From: Pseudanabaena sp. UWO311
Lineage (GTDB): Bacteria > Cyanobacteriota > Cyanobacteriia > Pseudanabaenales > Pseudanabaenaceae
Length of the DNA stretch: 64,000 nucleotides
Direction: 5' to 3'
Assembly: GCF_006937785.1 (NCBI RefSeq)
Contig: NZ_SJEE01000004.1
Coordinates: forward strand, 186,001-250,000
Shown here: piece after piece, positions 50,630 to 59,351 of the stretch
Numbering within the stretch: the stretch's first letter is position 1
Layout of the letters: each line of letters begins with the position of its first letter
Position numbers and translations under genes: made by a program
Notes under the pieces: generated by a model
Databases searched by the model: none
Seen by the model: only the letters and a program-made list of their open reading frames with translations
Told to the model about the DNA's origin: nothing

Positions 50630-51319
50630 ATGTACAACTACGAATATCCCCGCCCTGCCCTCACCGTTGACTGCATTGTATTTGGACTTGATGCTCAGCA
50701 AGAACTCAAAGTCATGCTGATTCAGCGGGATATTCCGCCATTTGAGGGGCAATGGGCGATCCCAGGGGGATTTGTACGCATGGAAGAAACCCTTGAAGAG
50801 GCGGCTTTACGAGAATTACAAGAGGAAACAGGCATTCATCATATTTTCTTAGAGCAGCTTTATACCTTTGGTTGTTTGGGGCGAGATCCCCGCGATCGCA
50901 CTGTTACCGTTGCTTATTTCGCCCTTATAAATTTGGTCGAGCAAAAAATTCAAGCTTCTACAGATGCCCGTGCGGCTGAATGGTTTTCGATTTCTAACAT
51001 TCCTCAACTTGCCTTTGACCACAATCAAATCTTGCAAATAGCGATCGCTAGGTTACGTAGCAAAATTCGTTATGAGCCTATCGGGTTTGAGCTACTACCC
51101 CAAAACTTTAGCCTGTCACAACTACAAAGACTTTATGAAACTGTATTAGATCGACCTCTAGACAAACGTAATTTTCGCAAAAAAATTCTCGGCATGGACT
51201 TACTCATCGATACGGGGAAAGTCGAGCACAATGTAGCTCATCGAGCTGCAAAGCTTTATCAGTTTGACGAGAATAAATACTTACAGTTAAAACAAAAGGG
51301 ATTTAATTTTGAAATCTAA
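50630..51319 (+). CDS. NUDIX-winged helix protein, NrtR-like regulator
   Basis: The 229-residue protein has an N-terminal NUDIX hydrolase domain with a complete motif [19 protein letters not shown] followed by EETGI (about 45-68) and a C-terminal winged-helix part ([28 protein letters not shown], about 155-185). This is the NrtR architecture; NrtR binds ADP-ribose or NAD derivatives and controls NAD metabolism genes. The intact NUDIX motif leaves ADP-ribose hydrolysis possible as well. It is transcribed divergently from the PP2C operon. A hairpin overlaps its stop codon. Confidence 0.85.
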   Translation: MYNYEYPRPALTVDCIVFGLDAQQELKVMLIQRDIPPFEGQWAIPGGFVRMEETLEEAALRELQEETGIHHIFLEQLYTFGCLGRDPRDRTVTVAYFALINLVEQKIQASTDARAAEWFSISNIPQLAFDHNQILQIAIARLRSKIRYEPIGFELLPQNFSLSQLQRLYETVLDRPLDKRNFRKKILGMDLLIDTGKVEHNVAHRAAKLYQFDENKYLQLKQKGFNFEI

Positions 51320-51370
51320 ACCCAAAAAGGAGATGGCGGCGTGAAGCGTCGCCATCTCCTTTTTGGGTTT
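51318..51370 (+). terminator. Hairpin at the end of the NUDIX gene
   Basis: 24-bp arms with one mismatch (AAACCCAAAAAGGAGATGGCG), overlapping the TAA stop. Same AAACCCAAA/TTTGGGTTT outer frame as the hairpin at 55178. Confidence 0.7.
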
Positions 51371-51648
51371 TACAGCAATTATCGATAAAACGAACCACAA
51401 GAAAATTTTTGAAAGTGTTGCAAAGCAACACTTTCAAAAATTTTCTTGGTTTGGGTTTGAGCGCAAAGCGCTGTATATCCTAACAAGCATTGTGACATCT
51501 ATAAAGATACAGCCTATAAAGATGCGATCGCTAAATTAGTGATCTCAAACTGAGTATTACAGTTAGGATGGATAGGTACAGCAGTACCGATCAAAATAAT
51601 CAATAGATTTGTTAGCTTTTTGCCTTACCCACCTCTAAGTCAAACTTT
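51320..51648. other. Gene-free stretch with hairpin and family A element
   Basis: After the terminator hairpin comes a family A element (51376-51473), then about 170 bp of AT-rich sequence with a HIP1 site before the next gene. No coding region is seen. Confidence 0.6.
51376..51473 (-). repeat. Family A palindromic element, copy 4
   Basis: AAACGAACCA, then a perfect hairpin (51398-51448, 24-bp arms, GC-AAA-GC core), then GGTTTGGGTTTGAGCGCAAAGC. Ends match copies 1, 2, 3 and 5. Confidence 0.65.
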
Positions 51649-52362
51649 ATGTATAAAAAGGAACTCAAGCTTCCAAGTCGATATATAAACAACTTCTACA
51701 ATGGCTCAATCTACGATCTTGTTTTTTTAGACTTAGAATGGTGTCGCGATTTTCATAAAGATGGATTAGTACAAAAAATATTTGGTTATACGCTTACTCG
51801 TATTTTAGAAGACAGCAATGAGCAATATATAAAAATTCAATTTATTGAATCAAGCACCCAAGAAAAAAAGATAATTCAAGACATTTTATATGACTTGCAG
51901 AGCTTACAGAGCAAGTACTTTATTGGTTATGGGTTATCGACTAGTGATATGTTTTGCTTACGTCAAAGAATTGAAGCTCTAGATTTTATTCCCAAGGTAG
52001 ATAGTATTAAAATCCTAGATTTACAAAGAATTATCCAACGGACAGATCTCAATCAAGGTTTAAACAACTTATTTGCTTATTTGGAAATTCCTATTTATAA
52101 AAGAATCAAGGGATATTATGTTTTTCGGAATGGAATTAAGGTACTACGCAAAGAAAGAGGATATGAAACAATTCTTAATGAAATCTATGAATATTGTTTA
52201 GAAGATGCCGAGAACTATTTTCATATAATTAGCAATTGGCAAACTCAATTTCCCCTAGTCGATCGCCATAAACACCAGATAATCAACCTAAAAATTGATC
52301 CGCGATCGGAGCAACGCATTAGGTCTAGAAGGGGGGCTGCATTACAAAGACCCTCTAGTTAA
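51649..52362 (+). CDS. RNase H-fold (YprB/DEDD-type) exonuclease-like protein
   Basis: The 237-residue protein has motifs of DEDD-type 3'-5' exonucleases: LVFLDLEWCRD (DxE, about 26-32), a middle GYGLSTSDMFCLRQRI with Asp (about 97), and YCLEDAENYFH (Y-x3-D, about 184-190). The family includes YprB-like ribonuclease H domain proteins whose substrates are unclear. Isolated gene with a hairpin overlapping its end. I infer nuclease activity from the residues; the cellular role is unknown. Confidence 0.65.
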   Translation: MYKKELKLPSRYINNFYNGSIYDLVFLDLEWCRDFHKDGLVQKIFGYTLTRILEDSNEQYIKIQFIESSTQEKKIIQDILYDLQSLQSKYFIGYGLSTSDMFCLRQRIEALDFIPKVDSIKILDLQRIIQRTDLNQGLNNLFAYLEIPIYKRIKGYYVFRNGIKVLRKERGYETILNEIYEYCLEDAENYFHIISNWQTQFPLVDRHKHQIINLKIDPRSEQRIRSRRGAALQRPSS

Positions 52363-52403
52363 AAAATGAGAGGCGGCGCAAAAAAGCGCCGCCTCTCATT
52401 TTT
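52362..52403 (+). terminator. Hairpin after the exonuclease-like gene
   Basis: Perfect 18-bp arms (AAAAATGAGAGGCGGCGC) around six A residues; T-rich right arm. Confidence 0.7.
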
Positions 52404-52479
52404 GGGCTTCACAACGCTGTATTAGAGTGCTTGCAAAACGATATAGTAATCTAGGTCAAAACATTGCCATCGCAAAAAC

Positions 52480-52764
52480 ATGGATGTAACAGCAACAATC
52501 AAAACTATTTTGCAAGAAAAAATCGGTGCAACAATTGTCGAAATTGAAGATCGCAGTGATTTGCATAAGCACCACCAAGGACGCATGAATGCCCCAGTCG
52601 GTAGTGGTCATTATGATGCGATTGTTGTTGCTGCTAGTTTTGCAGGCAAAACCATGATGCAGCAGCATCGCATGGTCTATGCAGCTCTATCCGATCAGAT
52701 GCAAACTACAATTCATGCTCTATCACTCAAAACTTATACGCCCGAACAATGGCAGCAAATTTAA
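52480..52764 (+). CDS. BolA family protein
   Basis: The 94-residue protein has the class II KH-like BolA fold, with SDLHKHHQGRMNAP, GSGHYDAIVVAASF and MQQHRMVYAAL, the conserved His-containing segments of the family. BolA proteins work with monothiol glutaredoxins in Fe-S handling and envelope regulation. No glutaredoxin gene is adjacent. The C-terminal THxLxLKTYTPEQW is typical. Start ATG 52480. Confidence 0.93.
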   Translation: MDVTATIKTILQEKIGATIVEIEDRSDLHKHHQGRMNAPVGSGHYDAIVVAASFAGKTMMQQHRMVYAALSDQMQTTIHALSLKTYTPEQWQQI

Positions 52765-52843
52765 TTTGAGTATTAGAAATAGCAATAATTCTGCTGCTCA
52801 AATTGAATTTGCTTGTTAAAGAAATGTTGTAGGAACTTGTTAA

Positions 52844-53551
52844 ATGGAACACGATAAAAGCTCTGAAATCAAAAAAACTGATGCAAATACTGGTGCAAAT
52901 ACTAGTGCTATTAACAGTTCAAAAGATAAAGGTGGCAATCCTTTCTTATATAAAATGTTCAAGTGGCTGGTAGTTAGACCACTGTTGTATTTGTTTTATC
53001 AAGAGCGAATTTATGGTGCTGAGAATGTGCCACTCACAGGCAATCTTATCGTCGTTAGTAATCATGCTAGTGACTTCGATCCTCTAATTGTTGGTAGTTG
53101 CATGGGTCGTCCTGTTGCATTTATGGCAAAAGAGGAATTATTTGAAATACCCGTGCTCAAACAAGCAATTCTCGCCTTCGGCGCTTATCCAGTTAAGCGT
53201 GGAGCTGGCGATCGCGCCGCAATTCGGGCTGCGATCGCTTCTATTGAAAAAGGTTGGGCGACGGGTATTTTTTTGCAAGGTACAAGGACATTGGATGGAC
53301 GAGTGACAGAACCAAAGTTGGGAGCAGCCATGATTGCGGCAAAAACTCAAGCTCCATTTTTGCCAATTAGTATTTGGGGGACAGAAACAATTTTACCGAA
53401 GGGGGCAAAGTTTCCGAAGTTATTTCAGCCTGTTACTGTCAGAATCGGTGAGCTACTTCCACCACCTGAAGCAAGCGATCGCGAGACTTTAGAAGTATAT
53501 ACACAAAGATGTGCTGATGCGATTAACGCTCTGCACGAATTAGGAAGATAA
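52844..53551 (+). CDS. plsC: 1-acyl-sn-glycerol-3-phosphate acyltransferase
   Basis: PlsC adds the second acyl chain to lysophosphatidate in phospholipid and galactolipid synthesis. The 235-residue protein has motif I NHASDFDP (H-x4-D, about 76-83) and the block GAYPVKRGAGDR. The usual EGTR glycerophosphate-binding motif reads QGTR here (FLQGTRTLDG, codon CAA), a departure from the family. A 35-residue polar N-terminal extension precedes a hydrophobic helix. It follows bolA by 79 bp, possibly one transcript, and ends in a terminator. Confidence 0.88.
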   Translation: MEHDKSSEIKKTDANTGANTSAINSSKDKGGNPFLYKMFKWLVVRPLLYLFYQERIYGAENVPLTGNLIVVSNHASDFDPLIVGSCMGRPVAFMAKEELFEIPVLKQAILAFGAYPVKRGAGDRAAIRAAIASIEKGWATGIFLQGTRTLDGRVTEPKLGAAMIAAKTQAPFLPISIWGTETILPKGAKFPKLFQPVTVRIGELLPPPEASDRETLEVYTQRCADAINALHELGR

Positions 53552-53587
53552 AAAGAAAGGGTTCTAAATAGAACCCTTTCTTTTTAT
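53548..53587 (+). terminator. plsC terminator
   Basis: Perfect 17-bp arms (ATAAAAAGAAAGGGTTC) around TAAATA, ending TTTTTAT and overlapping the stop codon. Confidence 0.85.
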
Positions 53588-53606
53588 GAAAACCCTCACT
53601 AATAGC

Positions 53607-53643
53607 AAGAGAAGTTGCGGCGCAAAGCGCCGCAACTTCTCTT
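53607..53643 (-). terminator. Hairpin after pyk
   Basis: Perfect 17-bp arms (AAGAGAAGTTGCGGCGC) with AAA loop, eight bases beyond the pyk stop. Confidence 0.65.
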
Positions 53644-53650
53644 TTGGATT

Positions 53651-55078
53651 TTATAGGATATGTATTTTTAGGAAATTCGTTCCTCCTTGTATGCCCATAG
53701 GAATGCCACCAACAATCAAAATGCGATCGCCTTTAGACGCAAGCTTTCGTCCTAATAGACAAAACTCCACCTGTTGCAGCACCATCTCAAAGGAACTCGC
53801 TTCTTCGTCCAACAACAGGGGTTTAACACCCCAAACTAAATTGAGACGATGATAAACATGAATGTTAGGAGACAGAGCAATAATGGGGATTTTAAGACGC
53901 TCCTTAGAAGCGAGAATTGCGGTGTAACCACTAGCCGTAAAGGCGACGATACAATGAAAATCGATCACATCAGAAATTACATGAAGTGCTTCACTAATCG
54001 CATGAACTTCATCAGTTCTTGACGCGGGATAGTTGGCAAACTTGACATCTTTTTCCACTTCCGCTGCGATTCTAGTCATCATTTCTACGGCTTGAACAGG
54101 ATAGTCTCCAACCGCCGACTCTCCTGAAAGCATCACCGCATCAGTGCCATCCATAATTGCATTTGCCACATCACTTGCCTCAGCTCTAGTGGGACGAGGA
54201 TTCTGAATCATGCTTTCTAACATCTGCGTGGCAGTGATTACAGGAATTCCGCTTTCATTACAACGGCGAATTATGTGCTTTTGAATCATCGGAACCTGTT
54301 CTGGGGGCATTTCTACACCTAAGTCACCCCGAGCCACCATGATCCCATCGACAACGGTAAGAATTTCTTCTAGATTCGTGATCGCCTGAGGTTTTTCGAT
54401 TTTGGCAATAATCGATACCGATTTACCATATTCGGTAATTAGGGATTTTAGCAGTTTTACATCGGCAGCCTGTCTTACAAAGCTTAAAGAAATCCAATCC
54501 ACACCTTGCTCTAGTCCAAAGGCAAGATCCTGTCGATCTTTATCGGTCATCGAGGGTAATCGTAAATTTAGACTAGGAAAGTTGACTCCCTTATGACTAG
54601 TGATTGTGCCACCTTTGACCACTTCACAATGCACAGCATTACCCTCAACACCGCTTACTCTAAGCTCAAAGATGCCATCGGCTAATAAAATCTGAGTGCC
54701 AATAGTCGCTTCTTCAGCAACATAAGGATAATCAATAGCGATCGCATCTAAAAAAGCTTGATCTGATTTCTGAAGCTGCTCCATCGGTACGAGAGTTACA
54801 AATTTACCCTCAATTAGCTCAAGTCCCTGATCAGGCAAAGCCCCAACTCGAATTTTTGGGCCCTGTAAGTCTTGCAAAATCGTAATTGGAATATCTAATT
54901 CTTCAGACACCTCTCGGATCATGGCGATAGTTTTGGCATGATCTTCATAACTGCCGTGGGAAAAGTTCAACCTTGCGACAGTAACTCCTGCCTCTACCAT
55001 TTTGCGGAAGACTTGAGGCGATCGGCTAGCAGGTCCAATGGTGGCAACGATCTTAGTCAAATGTTGAGGAATTGCCAT
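53651..55078 (-). CDS. pyk: Pyruvate kinase
   Basis: It catalyses phosphoenolpyruvate plus ADP to pyruvate plus ATP, the last step of glycolysis. The 475-residue protein shows [10 protein letters not shown] and RLNFSHGS at the start, the active-site [11 protein letters not shown] (K near 217), [13 protein letters not shown] and [15 protein letters not shown], and the C-terminal allosteric domain with [12 protein letters not shown]. Length is normal. Monocistronic by appearance, with hairpins on both sides. ATG 55078. Confidence 0.95.
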   Translation of the reverse strand: MAIPQHLTKIVATIGPASRSPQVFRKMVEAGVTVARLNFSHGSYEDHAKTIAMIREVSEELDIPITILQDLQGPKIRVGALPDQGLELIEGKFVTLVPMEQLQKSDQAFLDAIAIDYPYVAEEATIGTQILLADGIFELRVSGVEGNAVHCEVVKGGTITSHKGVNFPSLNLRLPSMTDKDRQDLAFGLEQGVDWISLSFVRQAADVKLLKSLITEYGKSVSIIAKIEKPQAITNLEEILTVVDGIMVARGDLGVEMPPEQVPMIQKHIIRRCNESGIPVITATQMLESMIQNPRPTRAEASDVANAIMDGTDAVMLSGESAVGDYPVQAVEMMTRIAAEVEKDVKFANYPASRTDEVHAISEALHVISDVIDFHCIVAFTASGYTAILASKERLKIPIIALSPNIHVYHRLNLVWGVKPLLLDEEASSFEMVLQQVEFCLLGRKLASKGDRILIVGGIPMGIQGGTNFLKIHIL

Positions 55079-55177
55079 ACAAATCAGGGGCTAGAAATTA
55101 CTACGCAATCCAATTTAACGCTAGTTCTCTGTAATCGAAAGCCTAAATTGAACATATGGCTTTAGTCACTCTATAGC

Positions 55178-55232
55178 AAAACCCAAATAAATGAAGGCGG
55201 CGCGAAGCGCCGCCTTCATTTATTTGGGTTTT
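55178..55232. repeat. 55-bp perfect hairpin upstream of pyk
   Basis: 26-bp perfect arms (AAAACCCAAATAAATGAAGG, then CGGCGC) around GAA (GC-GAA-GC core). It lies upstream of the pyk promoter and downstream of ycf48's terminator, so it is likely an element rather than a gene end. Confidence 0.65.
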
Positions 55233-55272
55233 ATACCTTACTTCTCACAAAAAAATAGCCATTATTAAAATG

Positions 55273-55309
55273 AATAAGTGGTGTGTGGCTTTGCCGCACA
55301 CCACTTATT
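55273..55309 (-). terminator. Hairpin after ycf48
   Basis: 17-bp arms with one mismatch (AATAAGTGGTGTGTGGC), GC-TTT-GC core, 37 bases beyond the ycf48 stop. Confidence 0.55.
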
Positions 55310-55345
55310 AACTGGGAAAGAATTAATCTCGCTAAGGAAGTCTAT

Positions 55346-56347
55346 TTAATCTGGAGAATAGGCAAGTAATGTGCCGTTTTGTCCAATTACAAAACCGCGA
55401 TCGGGTGAAAAGAAGGTAATCTGATAGAGATTAGCGCCAACATTAGCCGCAGACATATCACGCTTCCAAGTTTTGCCACCATCTTCACTATGGAGCAATC
55501 TTGAGCTACCACCTGAGATCCAGACATTATTTTCATCTTGATAAGCAAGATCCAACAGTCCAAATCCACCACCTTCTCTAGGAGTTTGCTTTTTCTCCCA
55601 TGTATCAAATTCCCCAGCTTCACTAAACTGGACTTGTCCGCCACGATTCAACATCCAGAGTCGATTGTCGGGCGTATAGCCCATATTCTGCACACGGCGA
55701 GAGCTATTACGATTGTGTTGAATCCAAGTCATATCACCTGGTTGCCATGTGGAATAAAAGTTGCCATTTGCTGAGATGGCAACATAACGACCATCTTCGC
55801 TACGGTTGAGGTTACGAGCATTGCCAACGGCTTGAGTAACTAATGCTTTCCAATTTTGTCCAGCATCTTCAGTCGCATAGATCGCACCTAAGTCTGTGAC
55901 CATTTCGGCAGAGTTTTTACCAGAAGCAACGATCGCAAAGGGATCGCCAGGGAGCTTAGAGCTAAGTCCGATCCGTGACCAAGATTTACCGCTATCAGTA
56001 GTATGCAGCAATAGGGCAGGTTGTCCCGTAATCCAGCCTTCAGCCCCAGAGAAGCTAACTGATGAAAAGCGATAGATGCTATCACCAAGATCGAGTTTGC
56101 GTTCTTCCCATGTGTTGCCGCCATCAGTGGATTCGAGCAAAGTTGCATCAGTACCAACGAGCCAGCCATGATTAGGCTCAGATTTGTCAAACCATAAATC
56201 AAGGGGCGTAATTGCTACTGGAAGTTCAACTTTATGCCAACTACCGCTACTTGCAAAGGCGCTAGGAATATTGCCCAATAAGGTTAAGCAAATAAGTAAT
56301 ACACAAATCGAGAAGGAGCTTAGAAAGCGTTTTAGGCTTTTTTTCAT
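55346..56347 (-). CDS. ycf48: Photosystem II assembly factor Ycf48/HCF136
   Basis: This lumenal factor binds early PSII intermediates (D1 precursor and pigment). The 333-residue protein has a lipoprotein-like or signal region (RFLSSFSICVLLICLTLLGN), then a seven-bladed beta-propeller of sortilin/BNR-type repeats (LLESTDGGNTWEER, LLHTTDSGKSW, RLLHSEDGGKTWKRD). It follows rubA by 58 bp on the same strand. In many cyanobacteria rubA and ycf48 precede psbEFLJ, which are not here: a terminator and pyk follow. Confidence 0.94.
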   Translation of the reverse strand: MKKSLKRFLSSFSICVLLICLTLLGNIPSAFASSGSWHKVELPVAITPLDLWFDKSEPNHGWLVGTDATLLESTDGGNTWEERKLDLGDSIYRFSSVSFSGAEGWITGQPALLLHTTDSGKSWSRIGLSSKLPGDPFAIVASGKNSAEMVTDLGAIYATEDAGQNWKALVTQAVGNARNLNRSEDGRYVAISANGNFYSTWQPGDMTWIQHNRNSSRRVQNMGYTPDNRLWMLNRGGQVQFSEAGEFDTWEKKQTPREGGGFGLLDLAYQDENNVWISGGSSRLLHSEDGGKTWKRDMSAANVGANLYQITFFSPDRGFVIGQNGTLLAYSPD

Positions 56348-56405
56348 AAAAATTTAGTAAAAATAATGATGGTTGTGATGCTAATTAAAATTGCGAATGA
56401 ATAAA

Positions 56406-56807
56406 TTAATCCAAGGCATAGAGACTGATAAAGAATGCTACTGCTAAGGCTAAAGAGCCAAATATGAGTAGATTTTTTTGACCTGGGGTCATGACATTGA
56501 CACCAAATCCGTAGCCGAGATTTTCGGCAAAGCCTGAGGGCTTGGAGGCAATACCAATATCTGAGAAGGCTTTTTTCTTGGTGTTGCACACAGGGCATCG
56601 CCAATCTTCACTTATGGTCTCAAAGGCTGTACCAGCAGGGATATTGCGTTTAGTATCGCCGATGGATGGTTCATATATATAGCCACATACGCCACATTCA
56701 TGACGATGCAGCTCTTCGTCAGCTTCAGAGGCTTCAACTATGGTGATATTTATTACGGGTTTAGTTTCTGATTTAGAGGTTTCCGTATTTATTGATTCGG
56801 GTTCCAT
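56406..56807 (-). CDS. rubA: Membrane-anchored rubredoxin (RubA)
   Basis: The 133-residue protein has an acidic N-terminal stretch, a rubredoxin domain with two C-x2-C knuckles (HECGVCGYIYEP, about 38-47, and WRCPVCNTKK, about 72-80) binding one Fe, and one C-terminal membrane helix (NLLIFGSLALAVAFFISLYA). RubA is needed for assembly of photosystem I and II complexes. ATG 56807 gives the usual N-terminus; codons upstream to 56918 are unlikely to be coding. First gene of the rubA-ycf48 pair. Confidence 0.93.
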   Translation of the reverse strand: MEPESINTETSKSETKPVINITIVEASEADEELHRHECGVCGYIYEPSIGDTKRNIPAGTAFETISEDWRCPVCNTKKKAFSDIGIASKPSGFAENLGYGFGVNVMTPGQKNLLIFGSLALAVAFFISLYALD

Positions 56808-56935
56808 GGGTTTGATCGTTTTGAATGTATGTTTAGGCGATCGCTTGTTAATTCTGTTACAAATTATTACATCTTTTTGACAGGCTTGCCTAGTTGCCCA
56901 AAACACACAGGTTGTCACAGCGATCGCCCAAAACT

Positions 56936-57014
56936 AAGTACCTGTGCAGAATAAATTACCCAAACCCGTAAGGTTGAGCCCCGCAGTGGGCGCAACCTTA
57001 CGGGTTTGGGTAAT
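56936..57014 (+). repeat. Family C palindromic element, copy 2
   Basis: AAGTACCTGTGCAGAATAAA precedes a hairpin with 22-bp arms (56955-57014), matching the layout at 25380 but with other arm sequence. Located upstream of the DUF4365 gene. Confidence 0.6.
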
Positions 57015-57058
57015 GAGAGGATGTGGCATAATCGCTCTGGCGGAAATTTATATATTTC

Positions 57059-57571
57059 ATGGATTTAAGCTCACAAAAAGAGAAATTTAGCGAGGCTTAT
57101 GTCCTAGCCATAGCCGCAACCGCAGGATATGGCACTTACAAACCTAGTCCAGATGACGATAGTGTAGATTTTGGGATCGCGGCGCGGACTAGTTCTCAGG
57201 CTAATGGTGTTGTAACCATGCGATCGCCCAGATTGGAACTGCAACTCAAATGCACCGCAGCCCCAACCCCAAGTGGTGATAGTCTCTCATTTCCGCTTAA
57301 GCTTAAAAATTACGAAGAACTGCGAGCTGATAATTTTGTGATTCCGCGCATTCTTGTCGTTGTTCTTGTGCCCGAACTTGCGACGGACTGGCTGGCCCAT
57401 TCTGAAACTGAGCTTTGTCTGCGGCGATGCGGCTACTGGGTATCATTGCGGGGCAAACCCGCGACAAGTAATACAAAAAGCGTTAAAATATCCATACCTC
57501 GTCAAAACCAGTTTACCGTTCAAGCTCTACAGGCGATAATGCAGAGACTAGCGCAGGGAGAATTGCCGTGA
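57059..57571 (+). CDS. DUF4365 protein, PD-(D/E)XK-like
   Basis: The 170-residue protein matches DUF4365, an endonuclease-like domain. Near the N-terminus is YVLAIAATAGYGTYKPSPDD, then DSVDFGI (Asp, about 36-42) and LELQLKCT (Q-x-K, about 60-67), resembling a PD-(D/E)XK core. The gene starts 250 bp from rubA's start in divergent orientation and overlaps the next gene by four bases (GTGA), which implies translational coupling. Function is not known; DUF4365 proteins often occur in defence-like contexts. Confidence 0.7.
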   Translation: MDLSSQKEKFSEAYVLAIAATAGYGTYKPSPDDDSVDFGIAARTSSQANGVVTMRSPRLELQLKCTAAPTPSGDSLSFPLKLKNYEELRADNFVIPRILVVVLVPELATDWLAHSETELCLRRCGYWVSLRGKPATSNTKSVKISIPRQNQFTVQALQAIMQRLAQGELP

Positions 57572-58698
57572 TCCTACAAACTCCAAAAGCGAATACGTTA
57601 GAAGCCATCCGTCCTGAAACCCTCAGCCAATATCTTAAGGCTAGAGGTTGGCAAGAGTCTGGGGACTTTTTGGGCAATGCGTCAGTGTGGCATCGCGGCG
57701 AAGAATTAGAAGTTCTGTTACCAAAGAGCGATCGCCTTCGCGATTACAAAACGAGGGTTCGCGAAATTATCGATGTTTTAGAAATTTCCGAACATCGCGA
57801 TCGCCAACAAATTTTAAACGATTTACTCTTACAACCGACTGACCTGATTAAAATCCGCATCGACAGTCCAGATATTATTGGTGGCACAATTCCGATTGAT
57901 GAAGCCGTGCGACTATACGAAGCAACTTCTAAAATCATGAAGTTTGTCGCTTCGGCAACTATCGAGCCGCGTTCTGTTTATCGCGGTGGTATGTTTGCAG
58001 AAGTAAGAGAATATCTGCACGAACTCCGTGTAGGCGAGACAGAACAGGGAAGTTACATCATCAACGTTCTATCGCCAATCATGCAGGAGCATGAGAACTT
58101 TGGACGTAAGGTCAATCTCTTTCTAAACAGAGCCTTAACTGCCATTAATACGACTACCAAAGATGTCTTAGCAGGAAGCAACATCGATATTTTCGAGCAG
58201 TCTGTCGAATCTGGGGTTAGTTCCAATTTGTGTGATGCTCTTTTGGAGGTTGGTAATTATACCGATCTGCAAGATCTCAGTTTTCGCTGGCAATGGTCGC
58301 CAATGTGGGATGCGCCAGCGATCGCTAAGGAAAAATTGGCTCTTTCTAAGCAAACCTTTCCCGTTCTAAAGGAGGCTAGCAAGCTTCTCAAAAGCAAAAA
58401 TATTATTCGTAAGCGTTCTGAATCAAAGATGCAGTCACAACGCAGCGATCACCTTACTCCGATTTCAGGTAAGGTGATTGGTTTGACGCGCCGCGATGAT
58501 GCGGATATGGCTAGCGTTATTATCTTGGCGAAAATAGAAGGGCGCGATCGCGAGTTGCAGTTAGAACTAAGCGAAAGTTTTTATGCAAAAGCAGTTCATG
58601 CTCATTTAGCACGGCGCAAAATTGCTTTTTATGGTGAAATTGTTAGAGAAAGCGAGGCGATCGCAATTCGGAATGTTCGAGATTTGTGTGTAGTTTAG
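57568..58698 (+). CDS. Unknown conserved protein coupled to DUF4365
   Basis: The 376-residue soluble protein is not in a family I can name. Features: an N-terminal segment SQYLKARGWQESGDFLGNAS, WHRGEELEVLLPKSDRLRDY (about 37-57), a long central helical region, and a C-terminal RNA/DNA-binding-like part SGKVIGLTRRDDADMASVI. Start GTG 57568 overlaps the DUF4365 stop (GTGA). The tight overlap says the two act together; a two-gene toxin-like, restriction-like or signalling unit are all possible. Confidence 0.6.
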   Translation: MILQTPKANTLEAIRPETLSQYLKARGWQESGDFLGNASVWHRGEELEVLLPKSDRLRDYKTRVREIIDVLEISEHRDRQQILNDLLLQPTDLIKIRIDSPDIIGGTIPIDEAVRLYEATSKIMKFVASATIEPRSVYRGGMFAEVREYLHELRVGETEQGSYIINVLSPIMQEHENFGRKVNLFLNRALTAINTTTKDVLAGSNIDIFEQSVESGVSSNLCDALLEVGNYTDLQDLSFRWQWSPMWDAPAIAKEKLALSKQTFPVLKEASKLLKSKNIIRKRSESKMQSQRSDHLTPISGKVIGLTRRDDADMASVIILAKIEGRDRELQLELSESFYAKAVHAHLARRKIAFYGEIVRESEAIAIRNVRDLCVV

Positions 58699-58765
58699 GG
58701 ATTTAGCTCTTTAAGTTTCTAAAAAATCTATTTTGTAAAGAGATATCGCATTACAGAAAAAGAAA

Positions 58766-59092
58766 ATGAATAAACCACCACTCCCCAAACCCCAACTCGA
58801 TCGCACTCCAATCTCCTCCGATCAATATTTTGAATACACACCCGAAAAACTAGAGTTATGGAGTGGATTCTATGGATATGGAGGTCAAGACCTAACAGGC
58901 TTTTATCTTGGCATCTTGGCAAACATGGGACTTCGCGAAGCCGTGCGTCATGTGCCGATATCCAAATGGCTAGAAGCAATTCAAGAAGTTACCTTGCAAA
59001 ATCCTAAACTTGATGATGCAATGCGCGATCGGCTCAACCGAGGCTTAGCAGATTTGCAAGCAGTTGCCGAATATTTAGAAGACCAAAGTTGA
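58766..59092 (+). CDS. Small conserved hypothetical protein
   Basis: The 108-residue protein has a proline-rich N-terminus (PPLPKPQLDRTPIS) and a compact helical core (LTGFYLGILANMGLREAVRH, DAMRDRLNRGLADLQAVAEYL). No domain recognised. It begins 67 bp after the previous gene on the same strand and may belong to that transcript. Length and codon use look native (HIP1 nearby). Function unknown. Confidence 0.6.
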   Translation: MNKPPLPKPQLDRTPISSDQYFEYTPEKLELWSGFYGYGGQDLTGFYLGILANMGLREAVRHVPISKWLEAIQEVTLQNPKLDDAMRDRLNRGLADLQAVAEYLEDQS

Positions 59093-59121
59093 AAGTACTA
59101 GCTGCTGACTTGACCAATAAT

Positions 59122-59214
59122 TTAGAGCGCTTTGAGCTCAAACTCAAACCAAGAAAGTGTTTGAAAGTGTCGCTTTGCAATGCTTTCAAACACTTTCTTG
59201 TGGTTCATTTGATC
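59122..59214 (+). repeat. Family A palindromic element, copy 5
   Basis: GAGCGCTTTGAGCTCAAACT, then a hairpin with a few mismatches (59150-59200), then TGTGGTTCATTTGATC. The ends match copy 1 in the same orientation. Confidence 0.6.
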
Positions 59215-59351
59215 AGAAATTGCAGTAGTAATAACGTTAGAACCAACCATTTTTATTTTGGTAATTAGATTTATCTATCAAAAAATACTATTTTTCTTCT
59301 ATGTACCATTAATAATTAATCACGTAAATTCGAGAAACTAGGGAAATATTC

